Numbered from the stretch's first letter, positions 1 to 7,816 are shown. The stretch is DNA of 23,555 bases from DASUPK01 sp036377415 (GCA_036377415.1 DASUYK010000124.1:1-23555), one strand, 5' to 3'. A program made the numbers and translations. Notes: a model not told the origin generated them from the sequence alone.

Positions 1-519
1 ATCGTGGGCACGCGGGAGGGCGACGGTCACGATCTCGCCCCCAAGCACATGGCGATGCCGCTCGGCTGGGACAACTACTTCTGCTTCGCCTGCAGCCCCG
101 ACCACGCCACGCAGACCAACGCGGAGCGAACCGGGGTGTTCACCGTCAGCTTCCCGCGCCCCGAGCAGATAGTCGAGGCGAGCCTCGCCGCCGCACCAAG
201 GCAGGAGGACGGCTCGAAGCCCAGCCTGGAGGCGGTCCCCACCTTTCCGGCGCGCGAGGTCGACGGCGTGCTGGTGAGCGACGCCTACCTGTGGCTGGAG
301 TGCGAGCTCGACAGGATCCTCGAAGGGTTCGGGCGAAACACGCTGATCATCGGACGGGTCGTGGCCGCCTCGGTCGACGAGCGAGCTCTGAGGGCGTCCG
401 ATGCGGACGACGCGGACGTGATCCGCGAGGAGCCCCTGCTCGCCTACATCAGCCCGGGCCGCGTCGCCCGCGTCTCCGAGACTTTCTCCTTTCCCTTCCA
501 CGTCGACTTCAAGCGCTGA
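1..519 (+). CDS. Flavin-reductase-like FMN-binding split-barrel protein (5' partial)
   Basis: The open frame runs into the left edge (the codon before the first GTG is ATC), so the true start is probably outside the window. The visible N-terminus, with TREGDGHDLAPKHMAMPLGW and then FCFACSPDHATQTNAERTGVFTVSFP, follows the flavin reductase pattern in which flavin-binding strands are followed by an N-x-x-x-T-G-x-F-x-V segment. About 171 residues are visible, ending in a beta strand (ETFSFPFHVDFK). Members bind FMN and usually either reduce flavin or act as flavin-dependent oxidoreductases; the substrate cannot be told here. The stop TGA is immediately followed by the GTG start of the M20 peptidase, so the two are very likely cotranscribed. 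Family call fairly secure, function open. Confidence 0.75.
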   Translation: MVGTREGDGHDLAPKHMAMPLGWDNYFCFACSPDHATQTNAERTGVFTVSFPRPEQIVEASLAAAPRQEDGSKPSLEAVPTFPAREVDGVLVSDAYLWLECELDRILEGFGRNTLIIGRVVAASVDERALRASDADDADVIREEPLLAYISPGRVARVSETFSFPFHVDFKR

Positions 520-1716
520 GTGAGCGAGGGCGGCCCCGCAACGCCGCGCGGCGAGCAGCTCGCCGGCGGGGTGGACGCGAAGGCGGTGCTCGCCTGGCTG
601 CGCGAGCGAACCGGCGAGATGACCGAGCTGCTCACTCGGCTGGCACGCGCGGAGTCACCCTCCCTGGAGCCCGATGCCCAGGGTGAGGCATTCTCGATCC
701 TCGAGGGTGAGCTCACCGGGCTCGGTCTATCGGTCGAGCGACTGCCCGGGGGCGAGAGCGGCGATCACCTGCTCGCCGGCGCCGCGAACGAGGGCGGGTC
801 CTTCCAGCTGCTGCTCGGTCATCTCGACACGGTCTGGCCGCTGGGGACGCTCTCCGAGATGCCCGTTCAAGCCCGCGACGGGATGCTCTACGGGCCGGGG
901 GTGTTCGACATGAAGGGGGGCCTGGTGCAGATGATCTTCGCGCTGCGCGCCCTCGCGGGGCTCGGGCTCGATCCATCCTGCGCGCCGGTCGTCCTGGTCA
1001 ACTCCGACGAGGAGATCGGCAGCGGGGACTCGCGCGCGCACATCGAGCGGCTCTCCGGGCAGGCCGCCCGGGCGCTGGTTCTGGAGCCCTCGTTCGGCCC
1101 TGGCGGGAGGCTCAAGACCGCCCGTAAGGGGGTCGGCCGGTTCACGGTCACGATCAGGGGGAGAGCCAGCCATGCCGGGCTCGACCCCGAGGGCGGTCGC
1201 AGCGCGATCCTGGAGGCCTCCCACCAGGTCCAGCGGCTGTTCGGGCTCAACGACCCCGGCCGCGGCGTCACCGTCAACGTAGGCACGATCGACGGCGGGC
1301 TTCGCCCGAACGTGGTCGCGCCCCAGGCGGTCGCCGAGGTCGAGGCGCGGGTGGTGACTGCGGATGACGCCCGTCGGCTGGAGCGCCAGGTCCGCGAGCT
1401 GCGGGCGGTCACCGAGGGCGTCTCACTGGAGGTCGAGGGGGGCTTCGGGCGTCCGCCGCTCGAGCGGACCCCCCGCAACCGGGCGCTCTGGGAGCTCGCC
1501 CGTGCGGCATCCACCGAGCTGGGGATCGAGATCGGGGAGGCACTCGTCGGCGGCGCCTCGGACGGGAACATCGCCAGCGCCTTCACGGCGACCCTCGATG
1601 GGCTGGGTGCCGTCGGCGACGGAGCGCACGCGGAACACGAGCACGTGATCGTCGATCGCATGCCCGAGCGGGCGGCGCTGCTCGCCTTGCTGCTGACCAG
1701 CCCGGCGCGGCGGTAG
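520..1716 (+). CDS. M20 family metallopeptidase (carboxypeptidase G2 / ArgE-DapE-like)
   Basis: The 398-aa product has the dinuclear zinc peptidase layout. GHLDTVWP near residue 100 gives the metal-binding His and catalytic Asp. GPGVFDMKGG near 125-134 carries the bridging Asp. NSDEEIGS near 161-168 carries the general-base Glu. VLEPS near 187 gives a further metal Glu, and GDGAHAEHEHV near 368-377 the last metal His. The lid/dimerisation domain, with RGRASHAG and the GGxRPNVVAP segment, lies between. The wording matches the glutamate-carboxypeptidase subgroup more than strict DapE or ArgE, so it should hydrolyse an amide or N-acyl amino-acid bond. GTG start, placed directly after the upstream TGA (no gap). 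Downstream, the P-loop gene begins 6 nt after the TAG. All key residues are present; the substrate is unknown. Confidence 0.88.
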   Translation: MSEGGPATPRGEQLAGGVDAKAVLAWLRERTGEMTELLTRLARAESPSLEPDAQGEAFSILEGELTGLGLSVERLPGGESGDHLLAGAANEGGSFQLLLGHLDTVWPLGTLSEMPVQARDGMLYGPGVFDMKGGLVQMIFALRALAGLGLDPSCAPVVLVNSDEEIGSGDSRAHIERLSGQAARALVLEPSFGPGGRLKTARKGVGRFTVTIRGRASHAGLDPEGGRSAILEASHQVQRLFGLNDPGRGVTVNVGTIDGGLRPNVVAPQAVAEVEARVVTADDARRLERQVRELRAVTEGVSLEVEGGFGRPPLERTPRNRALWELARAASTELGIEIGEALVGGASDGNIASAFTATLDGLGAVGDGAHAEHEHVIVDRMPERAALLALLLTSPARR

Positions 1717-1722
1717 TCGAGA

Positions 1723-2736
1723 TTGGCCCCGCCGACCACCGTACCGGGCAGCGTCACGCGGGTAGCTGGCTTCGAGCATCGCCCGCCGGCCGTGGAGCCA
1801 CGCCCGCGGGAGCGGTGGGCCAACGGCGACTTCGTCGTCTGCGAGATGCTCGATTCCGGTCCGGACTCCTTCCGCGTGGAGACCCCACGCGGCGACGACG
1901 AGGCGATCGGCCCGGGCGATCGGATAATCGGGGCGCTCGGGAGGCGCGCCGCCACCCTGGAGGCCGTGGGCGACTGGCGGGCGGTGAGGGAGGATCTCGT
2001 CCTCGACACGCTGACCGCGGCCGGCGTGCTCGGGCGTTGCACTTCGAGGGCGATCTCGCTGCCTCCGATGATCGAGGTGCGCTACCTGGGCCACGCGACC
2101 CGGGACGGCGAGGTCTGCACGATGAGCGGCTCCGTCGAGCCGACCCCGCTGCGCAAGCTCGAGGCGCCGGTGGTGCTGATCATCGGGACGTCGATGGACG
2201 CGGGGAAGACGGTCACCGCTTCCGCGATCGTGCGGGAGCTCAGGGGCATGGGCATGCGGGTCGCCGGAGCGAAGCTGACCGGCGTCGGCCGCTACCGGGA
2301 CATCCTGGCGATGAGGGAGGCCGGTGCCGGCTACATCGCGGACTTCGTCGACGTCGGCCTGCCGTCCACCGTCGTCCCGAGCGCCGAGTTCGCGTCTGCC
2401 CTGACCCTCCTCTGCTCGAAGCTCGCCGCCGCAGAACCCGAGGTCGTGGTCGCCGAGGCGGGAGCCTCGCCGCTCGAGCCCTACAACGGCGACGTGGCGA
2501 TGCGCCTGCTCGCGGACAACGTGCGAGCGACGGTGCTTTGCGCCTCGGACCCCTACGCGGTCGTCGGGGTGATCAGCGCGTTCGGGACACGACCGGACCT
2601 GATCGCGGGCCGGGCGACGAGCACCGCAGCGGCGATCGACCTCGTCGGGAAGCTCGTCTCCCTGCCGGCGATCAACGTGCTCGACCCGGCGAGCGGCCCG
2701 AAGCTCGCCTCGTTCCTGCGCGAGCAGCTGAGCTGA
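1723..2736 (+). CDS. DUF1611-like P-loop NTPase (dethiobiotin-synthetase-like fold)
   Basis: A 337-aa protein with an N-terminal domain of about 145 residues that I do not recognise, then a P-loop domain. Walker A is GTSMDAGKT at residues 155-163, the deviant form seen in dethiobiotin synthetase, MobB and DUF1611 proteins. VVVAEAGASPLEPYNGD (about 241-257) and LCASDPYAVVG (272-282) resemble the downstream DUF1611 motifs. DUF1611 includes DgcN-type proteins of D-amino-acid metabolism, which would suit a neighbouring M20 peptidase, but this is inference. The frame is closed by the peptidase stop, so the earliest possible start is TTG at 1723, which has no good ribosome-binding site; GTG at 1792 is the next option. 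Probably the third gene of the flavin reductase/M20 operon. Confidence 0.65.
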   Translation: MAPPTTVPGSVTRVAGFEHRPPAVEPRPRERWANGDFVVCEMLDSGPDSFRVETPRGDDEAIGPGDRIIGALGRRAATLEAVGDWRAVREDLVLDTLTAAGVLGRCTSRAISLPPMIEVRYLGHATRDGEVCTMSGSVEPTPLRKLEAPVVLIIGTSMDAGKTVTASAIVRELRGMGMRVAGAKLTGVGRYRDILAMREAGAGYIADFVDVGLPSTVVPSAEFASALTLLCSKLAAAEPEVVVAEAGASPLEPYNGDVAMRLLADNVRATVLCASDPYAVVGVISAFGTRPDLIAGRATSTAAAIDLVGKLVSLPAINVLDPASGPKLASFLREQLS

Positions 2737-2784
2737 AGGAGACCAAGGGCTCGGCCGGGCACGGATCAAGCGACGCGATTCTGA

Positions 2785-2790
2785 TATTAG
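2785..2790 (+). promoter_or_regulatory. Extended -10 element for a leaderless phosphatase mRNA
   Basis: TG-A-TATTAG ends 6 nt before the GTG start at 2797, so transcription would begin at or next to the start codon. There is no Shine-Dalgarno sequence in front of the GTG, which agrees with a leaderless transcript. No clear -35. Inference from spacing only. Confidence 0.4.
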
Positions 2791-2796
2791 GCAGGG

Positions 2797-4443
2797 GTGC
2801 CCGAACTGGTTCTGGGTCCCGTGCTTCGCTACGTCTCCGACACGGAGGCGATCGTCTGGGTGGAGACGGACGATCCCTGTGAGGTCGAGGTGCTCGATCA
2901 TCGGGCGCGCACCTTCGGCGTCGAGGGCCACCACTACGCGCTGGTGTGCGTGGAAGGGCTCGAACCGGGAACGAGCTACGAGTACGGCGTGTCGCTCGAC
3001 GGCGAAGCCCGCTGGCCCGAGCCGGGCGCGGAGTTCCCGGCCAGCATCATCCGCACGGTCGACCCGGACGGACGAGTCGATCTGATCTTCGGCTCCTGCA
3101 GGGTCGCCCTCCCGCATCACCCGCCGTACACGCTCCCCCACGACAAGGACGAGCGCGGCCGCGGCCCCGACGCTCTCCACACGCTGGCGCTCTCGATGCT
3201 CGAGTCGGAGCCGGATCGCTGGCCGGAGCTCGTGCTCCTCCTCGGAGACCAGGTGTACGCGGACGAGGTCTCGCCTCAGGCCGAGGAGTTCATCCGGTCA
3301 AAGCGGGACACGACCGAGCCTCCCGGGGAGGAGGTGGCCGACTTCGAGGAGTTCACGCGCCTCTACTGGGAATCGTGGGGGGACCCGGTGATCCGCTGGC
3401 TGTTCTCGACGGTCTCGATCGCGATGGTGATCGACGATCACGACATGCACGACGACTGGAACATCTCGCGTTCGTGGCTCGAGGACATTCGTCGCGAGCC
3501 GTGGTGGCACGAGCGGGCGGTGTCCGGGCTGATGTCGTACTGGATCTACCAGTTCATCGGCAACCTCTCGCCGCGGGAGCTGGAGGAGAGCTCGCTCTAC
3601 CGGCAGGTTCGCGAGCTCGAGGAGGGCGGTCCAGTGCTGCGGGACTACGCCGCCAAGGAGAACCGGGAGCGAGAGGGGAAGCGCTGGAGCTTCTACCGCG
3701 ACCTCGGATCGACCCGGCTGATCGTCATGGATTCACGGGTCGGGCGGATGTTGGAGGAGGGTCGCCGGTCGATCTTCGACGATGAGGAGTGGGAGTGGAT
3801 CGAGGAAAAGGCGCGGGGCGACTTCGACCATCTGCTGATCGGAACCTCGGATCCGTACCTGCTCGCGCCGGGCCTTCACTATCTGGAGGCCTGGAACGAG
3901 GCGATCTGCGACGGTGCCTGGGGCGGGGGGGCGGCGAGGATCGGGGAGCGGATCAGGCGCGCCCTCGACTGCGATCACTGGGCCGCCTTCCAGCGCTCCT
4001 TCATGCGGCTGACCTCCCTGCTGAAGGAGGTCGGCTCGGGCGCGCGCGGCCGGCCCCCCGCCACGATCTGCATCCTCTCCGGTGACGTCCACCACGCGTA
4101 CCTCGCAGAGGCGGCGTTTCGCCGCGACGCCGAGGTGAGCAGCGCCGTCTACCAGGCGGTCTGCTCGCCGTTCCGGAAGGCGCTCAACGCCAACGAGCGG
4201 CTCGCGGTGCGGATCGGTCACGCCCGCCCGACCGAAGCGCTCGTCCGGGCTCTCGCCCACGCATCGGGGGTCGAGGATCCGGACATCCGCTGGCGCTTCG
4301 CGGGCGGTCCGTACTTCGACAACCAGATCGCCACCCTCAGCCTCAAGGGGCGGGAGGCCAGCCTGACGATCTCGAGGACGGTCAGCGATCCCGAGACCGA
4401 TGGGCCGAGGCTGGAGACCGCGTTCGAGCGGCGGATCGCCTGA
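2797..4443 (+). CDS. PhoD-like metallophosphatase
   Basis: A 548-aa protein with an N-terminal beta-sandwich of about 100 residues (Fn3/PhoD_N-like, through LEPGTSYEYGVSLDG) followed by a metallophosphatase domain. The visible metal and active-site motifs are IFGSCR near residue 95, LLGDQVYADE (D151, Y154), IDDHDMHDDWN (D213-D219 region) and LSGDVHHAY (D430, H432, H433). PhoD proteins hydrolyse phosphodiesters or phosphomonoesters using Ca/Fe or similar metals and are usually exported. Here the start shows no twin-arginine signal peptide, so this copy looks cytoplasmic, as in many actinobacterial paralogues. GTG start with a -10-like element directly upstream. The next gene, a patatin, has its own apparent promoter, although both enzymes act on phosphate esters or phospholipids. 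Confidence 0.85.
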   Translation: MPELVLGPVLRYVSDTEAIVWVETDDPCEVEVLDHRARTFGVEGHHYALVCVEGLEPGTSYEYGVSLDGEARWPEPGAEFPASIIRTVDPDGRVDLIFGSCRVALPHHPPYTLPHDKDERGRGPDALHTLALSMLESEPDRWPELVLLLGDQVYADEVSPQAEEFIRSKRDTTEPPGEEVADFEEFTRLYWESWGDPVIRWLFSTVSIAMVIDDHDMHDDWNISRSWLEDIRREPWWHERAVSGLMSYWIYQFIGNLSPRELEESSLYRQVRELEEGGPVLRDYAAKENREREGKRWSFYRDLGSTRLIVMDSRVGRMLEEGRRSIFDDEEWEWIEEKARGDFDHLLIGTSDPYLLAPGLHYLEAWNEAICDGAWGGGAARIGERIRRALDCDHWAAFQRSFMRLTSLLKEVGSGARGRPPATICILSGDVHHAYLAEAAFRRDAEVSSAVYQAVCSPFRKALNANERLAVRIGHARPTEALVRALAHASGVEDPDIRWRFAGGPYFDNQIATLSLKGREASLTISRTVSDPETDGPRLETAFERRIA

Positions 4444-4495
4444 GCCCGAACCGCCGCGGATACCCGACCCTCTCCGAGGCTGGCTTCCCGTCCCC

Positions 4496-4501
4496 TAGGC
4501 T
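4496..4501 (+). promoter_or_regulatory. -10-like element (TAGGCT) for the patatin gene
   Basis: TAGGCT ends 9 nt before the ATG at 4511, and there is no Shine-Dalgarno sequence between them. Transcription would begin within about 3 nt of the start codon. No convincing -35. Confidence 0.35.
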
Positions 4502-4510
4502 CCCGTCGGC

Positions 4511-5593
4511 ATGCCCCTCGACGACCGATTGGACCTGTACGAGGTGAAGGCGCAGTTCGAGCGCTTCACCGAGTGGCTCGACCTCGGCGCGGTCGTTTCC
4601 GACCTCGGCTTCATCCGGAGGGCGAGGCGGACCCTGCTGCCGCTGCCCCTGATCGACCGCCCGCAGCCGATCGACCCCTCGGCGCATCTGCCGCCGCCAA
4701 ACCCCCGGCCGGTCGCCGCGCTTCAGGGGAAGCGGATCGCCTTGGTGGCCTCCGGCGGCGGAGGCGCCGGGGTGTCACTCGCCGGGGTGAGGCGCGCCTT
4801 CGAGGAGGCGGAGGTGGAGCCGGCGGAGATCATCGGCTGCTCGGGCGGAGCGATCTGGGGCGCGATGTGGGCGGCGGGGATGAGCTCCGACGAGATGACG
4901 GACTTCTCGCTCTCTTGGCGGCCCGAGGACTACCTCGACATCCAGTGGCTGCACCTGCCCCGCTTCGCCCTCTCGGCGCTCAGGGGGTTCACCGGGCTCG
5001 CGAAGGGGGAGGCGATCGAGCGCCTCTTCGACAGCCGGCTGACCGGGATGCCCTGCGGGGAGACGCCGATCCCGCTCACCACGATCGTCTACAACATGGA
5101 CCTCGGCAGGGTCGAGTACTTCGGCTCCGCGCGGACGCCGGAGGTCAGCATCGGCCACCTGGTCAGGGTGGCGATCGCCCTGCCGCTGTTCATCGAGTCC
5201 GTCTCCGTGCGCGGCCACCTCTACGTTGACGGAGGGATCATCGAGAACTGGCCCGCGCAGCCGGCGATCGAGGCGGGCGGTGACTTCGACCACGTGTTCG
5301 GGGTCAATCTAATGCTTCCGAGGGGATTCGAGCCGCGGGACATCAGCGGCTGGCCCGGGAGGAACGGCGGAATACTCGAGGCCAGCCGGCAGCTCCAGCA
5401 GGGCTACCACCTGGAGCTGGCCCGGCGCGCCCGGGACAAGCTCGGCGAGAAGCTCACCCTGATCGAGCCGATCGACGACTCCGAGATCCGCGGTGTCTCG
5501 TTCTACGACCTGTTCCTCGACCGGAGCCAGTGGCCGCGGCTGATCCGGCAGGGCTACGAGGAGGCGAAGCGCGCGCTGGAGCGCTTCGCCTAA
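4511..5593 (+). CDS. Patatin-like phospholipase / lipid acyl hydrolase
   Basis: The 360-aa product carries the patatin Ser-Asp dyad. The glycine-rich oxyanion-hole segment is SGGGGAG near 81-87, the nucleophile elbow is G-C-S-G-G with S111, and Asp240 lies in the D-G-G motif of HLYVDGGIIENWP. An N-terminal extension of about 70 residues precedes the catalytic core; it is predicted helical and rich in charged residues and prolines. Members hydrolyse ester bonds of phospholipids or neutral lipids at the membrane surface. No signal peptide or membrane segment is visible. The first ATG follows a -10-like TAGGCT, suggesting a leaderless message. All catalytic residues are intact; the lipid substrate is unknown. 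Confidence 0.88.
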   Translation: MPLDDRLDLYEVKAQFERFTEWLDLGAVVSDLGFIRRARRTLLPLPLIDRPQPIDPSAHLPPPNPRPVAALQGKRIALVASGGGGAGVSLAGVRRAFEEAEVEPAEIIGCSGGAIWGAMWAAGMSSDEMTDFSLSWRPEDYLDIQWLHLPRFALSALRGFTGLAKGEAIERLFDSRLTGMPCGETPIPLTTIVYNMDLGRVEYFGSARTPEVSIGHLVRVAIALPLFIESVSVRGHLYVDGGIIENWPAQPAIEAGGDFDHVFGVNLMLPRGFEPRDISGWPGRNGGILEASRQLQQGYHLELARRARDKLGEKLTLIEPIDDSEIRGVSFYDLFLDRSQWPRLIRQGYEEAKRALERFA

Positions 5594-5594
5594 C

Positions 5595-5825
5595 GGCGTT
5601 TACCAAGGTCTAACCGAGGGCGGTGGGACCTTCAAGATCAAGGTCACCGCATCCACCAAATACGAGGGGCTCGCCGGGTTCGGCGCGATCAAGGTCGGCG
5701 CCAGGAACATCGAGGCCGTCGCACGCAAGAACGCCAAGGGCCGTTGGATCGCATCCAAGGTGGAGCGATCCGGGAGCTCAGGCGGCGGAGGCGGGGGCGG
5801 CGACGACGGCCCCGGCCATACCTGA
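5595..5825 (+). pseudogene. Startless C-terminal remnant of a DUF5666-like gene
   Basis: A frame with clearly coding codon usage runs right after the patatin stop: third positions are almost all G/C, and the translation begins GVYQGLTEGGGTFKIKVTAS. It continues TKYEGLAGFGAIKVGARNIEA and WIASKVERS, then a glycine/aspartate-rich tail, ending at TGA 5823-5825. The pattern (T-x-K-V-T-x-S-T-K-Y-E-G, x-K-V-G, x-I-A-x-K-V-E) matches the C-terminal part of DUF5666-type beta-rich secreted domains. There is no ATG, GTG or TTG in this frame between the patatin stop and the coding-like stretch, so I read it as the truncated end of a lost gene. It ends 3 nt before the stop of the opposing serine hydrolase gene. 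Family assignment is from motif memory. Confidence 0.5.
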
Positions 5826-5827
5826 TC

Positions 5828-7039
5828 TCAGAGCGTCCTCGCCGCGCAGGCGCGCGCCACGCCGCTCAAACGAAGGATGCCGAGGTCGCCGATCGCGGTG
5901 GTGAAGTTGCCGATGTGGCTGCTGACGAATCCGAACGAGATGCCGGTGTCCGGATCTCCCCAGCCGCCGCCGCCCCCGAACCCGAAGTGACCGAGCGCCC
6001 TTGGCGCGGGCTTCCCGAAACCGAAGGCATGGTGGAAGCCCAGTCGCCACCGCATCCTCACTCCGAGCACCCGATCCCAATCGCGCGTCTGCACCCGGCC
6101 GAGCTCCTCGACCGTCTCCGGTGAGAGGAACCGCCCGCCGCCGGGAGCGATCCCGCGGTTCGCGAGCGGGACGTACAGGCGAGCGAGCCCGTCCGCGCTC
6201 AGGGCGCCGTTCACGGCGGGCATCTCGGTCCGCCAGACCGCTGGGTCCTGGCCTCGGCAGAGGCGCTCGAAGCCGGGTGCGTGCAGCGCGCGAAAGCCCG
6301 CCTTGGTGACCGGGAGCCAGCCGAGCAGGGGGGTCCCGACGGCGCCGAGCGACGTATAGACCCGAAGCGAATAACCGACCAGCTCGGCCCGTGCCCTGGG
6401 CGGCCCTCCGATCTCGAGGCCCGTCGTTCCGAGCGGTTCGGCGAGCTCGCCCCGAAAGAGCTCCCGCATCCCCTTTCCGGTGATCGCGCGGGCGAGGCCG
6501 GCCGCGAGCCAGCCGAAGGTGAACGCGTGATACGCCGGTCGCCCGGGCGGGAGCTGCGGCCGGGCCGCGGCGAGCCGCTCCTCCATCCCCAGGTGATCGA
6601 GCAGGTCGCGCGGGTCGCGAGCAACGGCCTGGACGTCGTGGAGTCCCCCCCGATGACTCAGCAGCTCCCGCACGGTGATCCCGCCCTTGCCCGCCGCCGC
6701 GAACTCGGGCCAGAAGCTCGCCACGGGCTCGTCGTAGGCGAGCTGGCCCCGGTCGGCGAGGCGGTGGAGGACCATCGCGGCGAGCCCCTTGGTCGCCGAG
6801 AATCCAAGCGCCTGGGTCTCGCGCCGCCAGGGGCGGGTTCGCGCCCGGTTCTCCCAGCCGATGTGGAGGTCGGCAAGCACCCGGTCCCCGGCCCGGACGA
6901 CGAGGGCGCCGCCTCGAGGACCGCGAGCCATCAGCCTCCTGAACTCCTCCGCAAGTGGCTCGAACCCAGCCTCGACCGTGCCGCCCGAGGAGGGCGCTGC
7001 CCTCGTCACGCGTTCCATGGGTGTCGGCTGAGATGGCAT
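5828..7039 (-). CDS. EstB-type serine hydrolase (beta-lactamase class C family)
   Basis: A 403-aa protein with the S-x-x-K catalytic tetrad S-A-T-K (S81, K84). A Y-H-A-F-T-F-G-W-L segment at 170-178 stands at the Y-x-N position, and a C-terminal GHFGFGGGGGWGDPDTG region stands at the K-T-G/H-x-G position. Y-H-A in place of Y-x-N is typical of the esterase branch (EstB-like) rather than of true beta-lactamases. It should therefore be a carboxylesterase, or an inactive-on-lactam hydrolase, using an acyl-serine intermediate. No signal peptide is seen, which argues against a periplasmic penicillin-binding role. ATG at 7037-7039 is used; M8 is an alternative start. It is divergent from the small protein at 7111, with only 71 bp shared between them. 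Confidence 0.85.
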   Translation of the reverse strand: MPSQPTPMERVTRAAPSSGGTVEAGFEPLAEEFRRLMARGPRGGALVVRAGDRVLADLHIGWENRARTRPWRRETQALGFSATKGLAAMVLHRLADRGQLAYDEPVASFWPEFAAAGKGGITVRELLSHRGGLHDVQAVARDPRDLLDHLGMEERLAAARPQLPPGRPAYHAFTFGWLAAGLARAITGKGMRELFRGELAEPLGTTGLEIGGPPRARAELVGYSLRVYTSLGAVGTPLLGWLPVTKAGFRALHAPGFERLCRGQDPAVWRTEMPAVNGALSADGLARLYVPLANRGIAPGGGRFLSPETVEELGRVQTRDWDRVLGVRMRWRLGFHHAFGFGKPAPRALGHFGFGGGGGWGDPDTGISFGFVSSHIGNFTTAIGDLGILRLSGVARACAARTL

Positions 7040-7049
7040 CGATGATCCC

Positions 7050-7078
7050 TTGCGCCTGCGGGGTGGCGGGGTTAGAGT
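7050..7078 (+). promoter_or_regulatory. Sigma-70-like promoter for the 93-aa protein gene
   Basis: TTGCGC (7050-7055), a 17-bp spacer and TAGAGT (7073-7078) lie upstream of the ATG at 7111. A start point near 7085 would leave a leader of about 26 nt containing the ACGGAGGTG ribosome-binding site at 7097-7105. Confidence 0.45.
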
Positions 7079-7110
7079 CGAAGCTAGCGACTCAGAACGG
7101 AGGTGCGCCT

Positions 7111-7389
7111 ATGCATATCGTCGCGCAGCATCGGATCACCGATCCGGAGAAGTTCTTCTCGATGGACGCCGAGGAGGTTGCCGAAGGGGGGCCGGCCGAC
7201 GTTCAGGGCCGACAGTTCTTCCCGTCGTCCGACGGAAGTGTGGCGGTCTGCCTTTGGGAGGCGGACTCGATCGACTCGCTCCGTGACTACCTCGACCCGG
7301 CTACCGCCGGGGTGGCCGAGAACACCTATTTCGAGATCGACACTGACCGCGCGATGGGTCTTCCGGAGGCGGCGACGGCGGGCACGTAG
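7111..7389 (+). CDS. Small DUF4242-like alpha/beta barrel protein
   Basis: A 92-aa protein beginning MHIVAQHRITDPEKFFSMD. ATG 7111 is chosen over upstream in-frame codons because a strong GGAGG ribosome-binding site sits 6 nt before it and a promoter lies just upstream. The pattern H-x-I-x-D-P-x-x-F, then FFPSSDGSVAVCLWEADSID and then a Y-F-E-I/V strand resembles the small ferredoxin-like dimeric alpha/beta barrels annotated as DUF4242 or SCO4226-like. Their biochemical role is unsettled; a metal-binding role has been proposed for a Streptomyces relative. Cytoplasmic, no signal peptide. Followed by a strong hairpin at 7449-7480. Confidence 0.7.
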   Translation: MHIVAQHRITDPEKFFSMDAEEVAEGGPADVQGRQFFPSSDGSVAVCLWEADSIDSLRDYLDPATAGVAENTYFEIDTDRAMGLPEAATAGT

Positions 7390-7448
7390 TCCGGTGCCCG
7401 AGCAGGCTCGCTGGCCAAGGGCCCTCGTGGAGGGCGCCCGGGCCGAAA

Positions 7449-7480
7449 CGAGAAGGCCCGCCAGGTGGCGGGCCTTCTCG
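7449..7480. terminator. 14-bp perfect hairpin between convergent genes
   Basis: CGAGAAGGCCCGCC, loop AGGT, then the exact complement. It lies 60 bp after the stop at 7389 and 21 bp after the stop (in its own direction) of the minus-strand gene ending at 7502. It is placed to terminate both convergent genes. There is no T-tract, as is common for high-GC actinobacterial terminators. Confidence 0.75.
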
Positions 7481-7501
7481 CGTTGGATCTGAGGAGCTGG
7501 C

Positions 7502-7726
7502 CTAATTGCCGGGCGACGCGGTTCCGCCGCTCGCATGGGAGCCGATCGTACCGCCGGGCGCGATGCTGCTCACGGCCTCGCCGTAGACGCCTCCGGATGG
7601 ATCGGTGACGCCGTGGCCGGCGGGCGCGCCGCCCTGGCCCCATCCACCCTCGGGCGCCTTGGCGACCGCGGCTGAAGGCACGGCGAGCGCGGCGATCGCG
7701 GCTGCTGCGCAGATGGTCTTCTTCAT
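7502..7726 (-). CDS. Tiny secreted Gly/Ala-rich protein
   Basis: A 74-aa product. MKKTICAAAAIAALAVPSAA followed by V-A-K-A-P is a classic Sec signal peptide with likely cleavage after about residue 22 (A-V-A). The mature part of about 50 residues is rich in Gly, Ser, Pro and Ala (PEGGWGQGG, ISPGG-like and SHASGGTASPGN stretches), with no Cys and no recognisable domain. The ribosome-binding site GGAGG lies 7 nt before the ATG. I do not recognise the family. Its main interest is the promoter: it is preceded by the 11-bp repeat array that also covers the CarH promoter region, with a perfect TTGACA -35 inside one repeat, so B12/light control is predicted. Confidence 0.72.
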   Translation of the reverse strand: MKKTICAAAAIAALAVPSAAVAKAPEGGWGQGGAPAGHGVTDPSGGVYGEAVSSIAPGGTIGSHASGGTASPGN

Positions 7727-7740
7727 TGGGATGAACCTCC

Positions 7741-7816
7741 TTGTCCAGAGTTTGTCTAATGTGTGGCCTAATTTGTAGCAAACTCAGGCATAGACTGTCA
7801 AGGGTTTGTCCATATC
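7741..7816. promoter_or_regulatory. Predicted CarH operator array with embedded minus-strand promoter
   Basis: 11-bp units of the form YTGTCNARWG begin at 7741 and 7752 (a weak third at 7763), and again at 7795 and 7806; spacing inside each pair is exactly 11 bp. Read on the minus strand, the unit at 7795 contains a perfect -35 TTGACA (7796-7801). It is followed after 18 bp by an extended -10, TGC-TACAAAT (hexamer 7772-7777). Transcription would start near 7765 toward the secreted-protein gene, so the proximal units overlie the start of the message. Units, promoter and spacing match those beside carH at 10215-10313. Protein binding is inferred. Confidence 0.62.

Noticed and set aside
1423..3180. 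585-codon open frame on the minus strand
   Set aside because: It is antisense to the M20, P-loop and phosphatase genes, all of which have intact family motifs. The translation is Arg/Asp/His-rich low-complexity typical of high-GC shadow frames.
7741..7816. CRISPR-like array
   Set aside because: Units are only 11 bp with no spacers and no cas genes nearby. The pattern fits a regulator operator.
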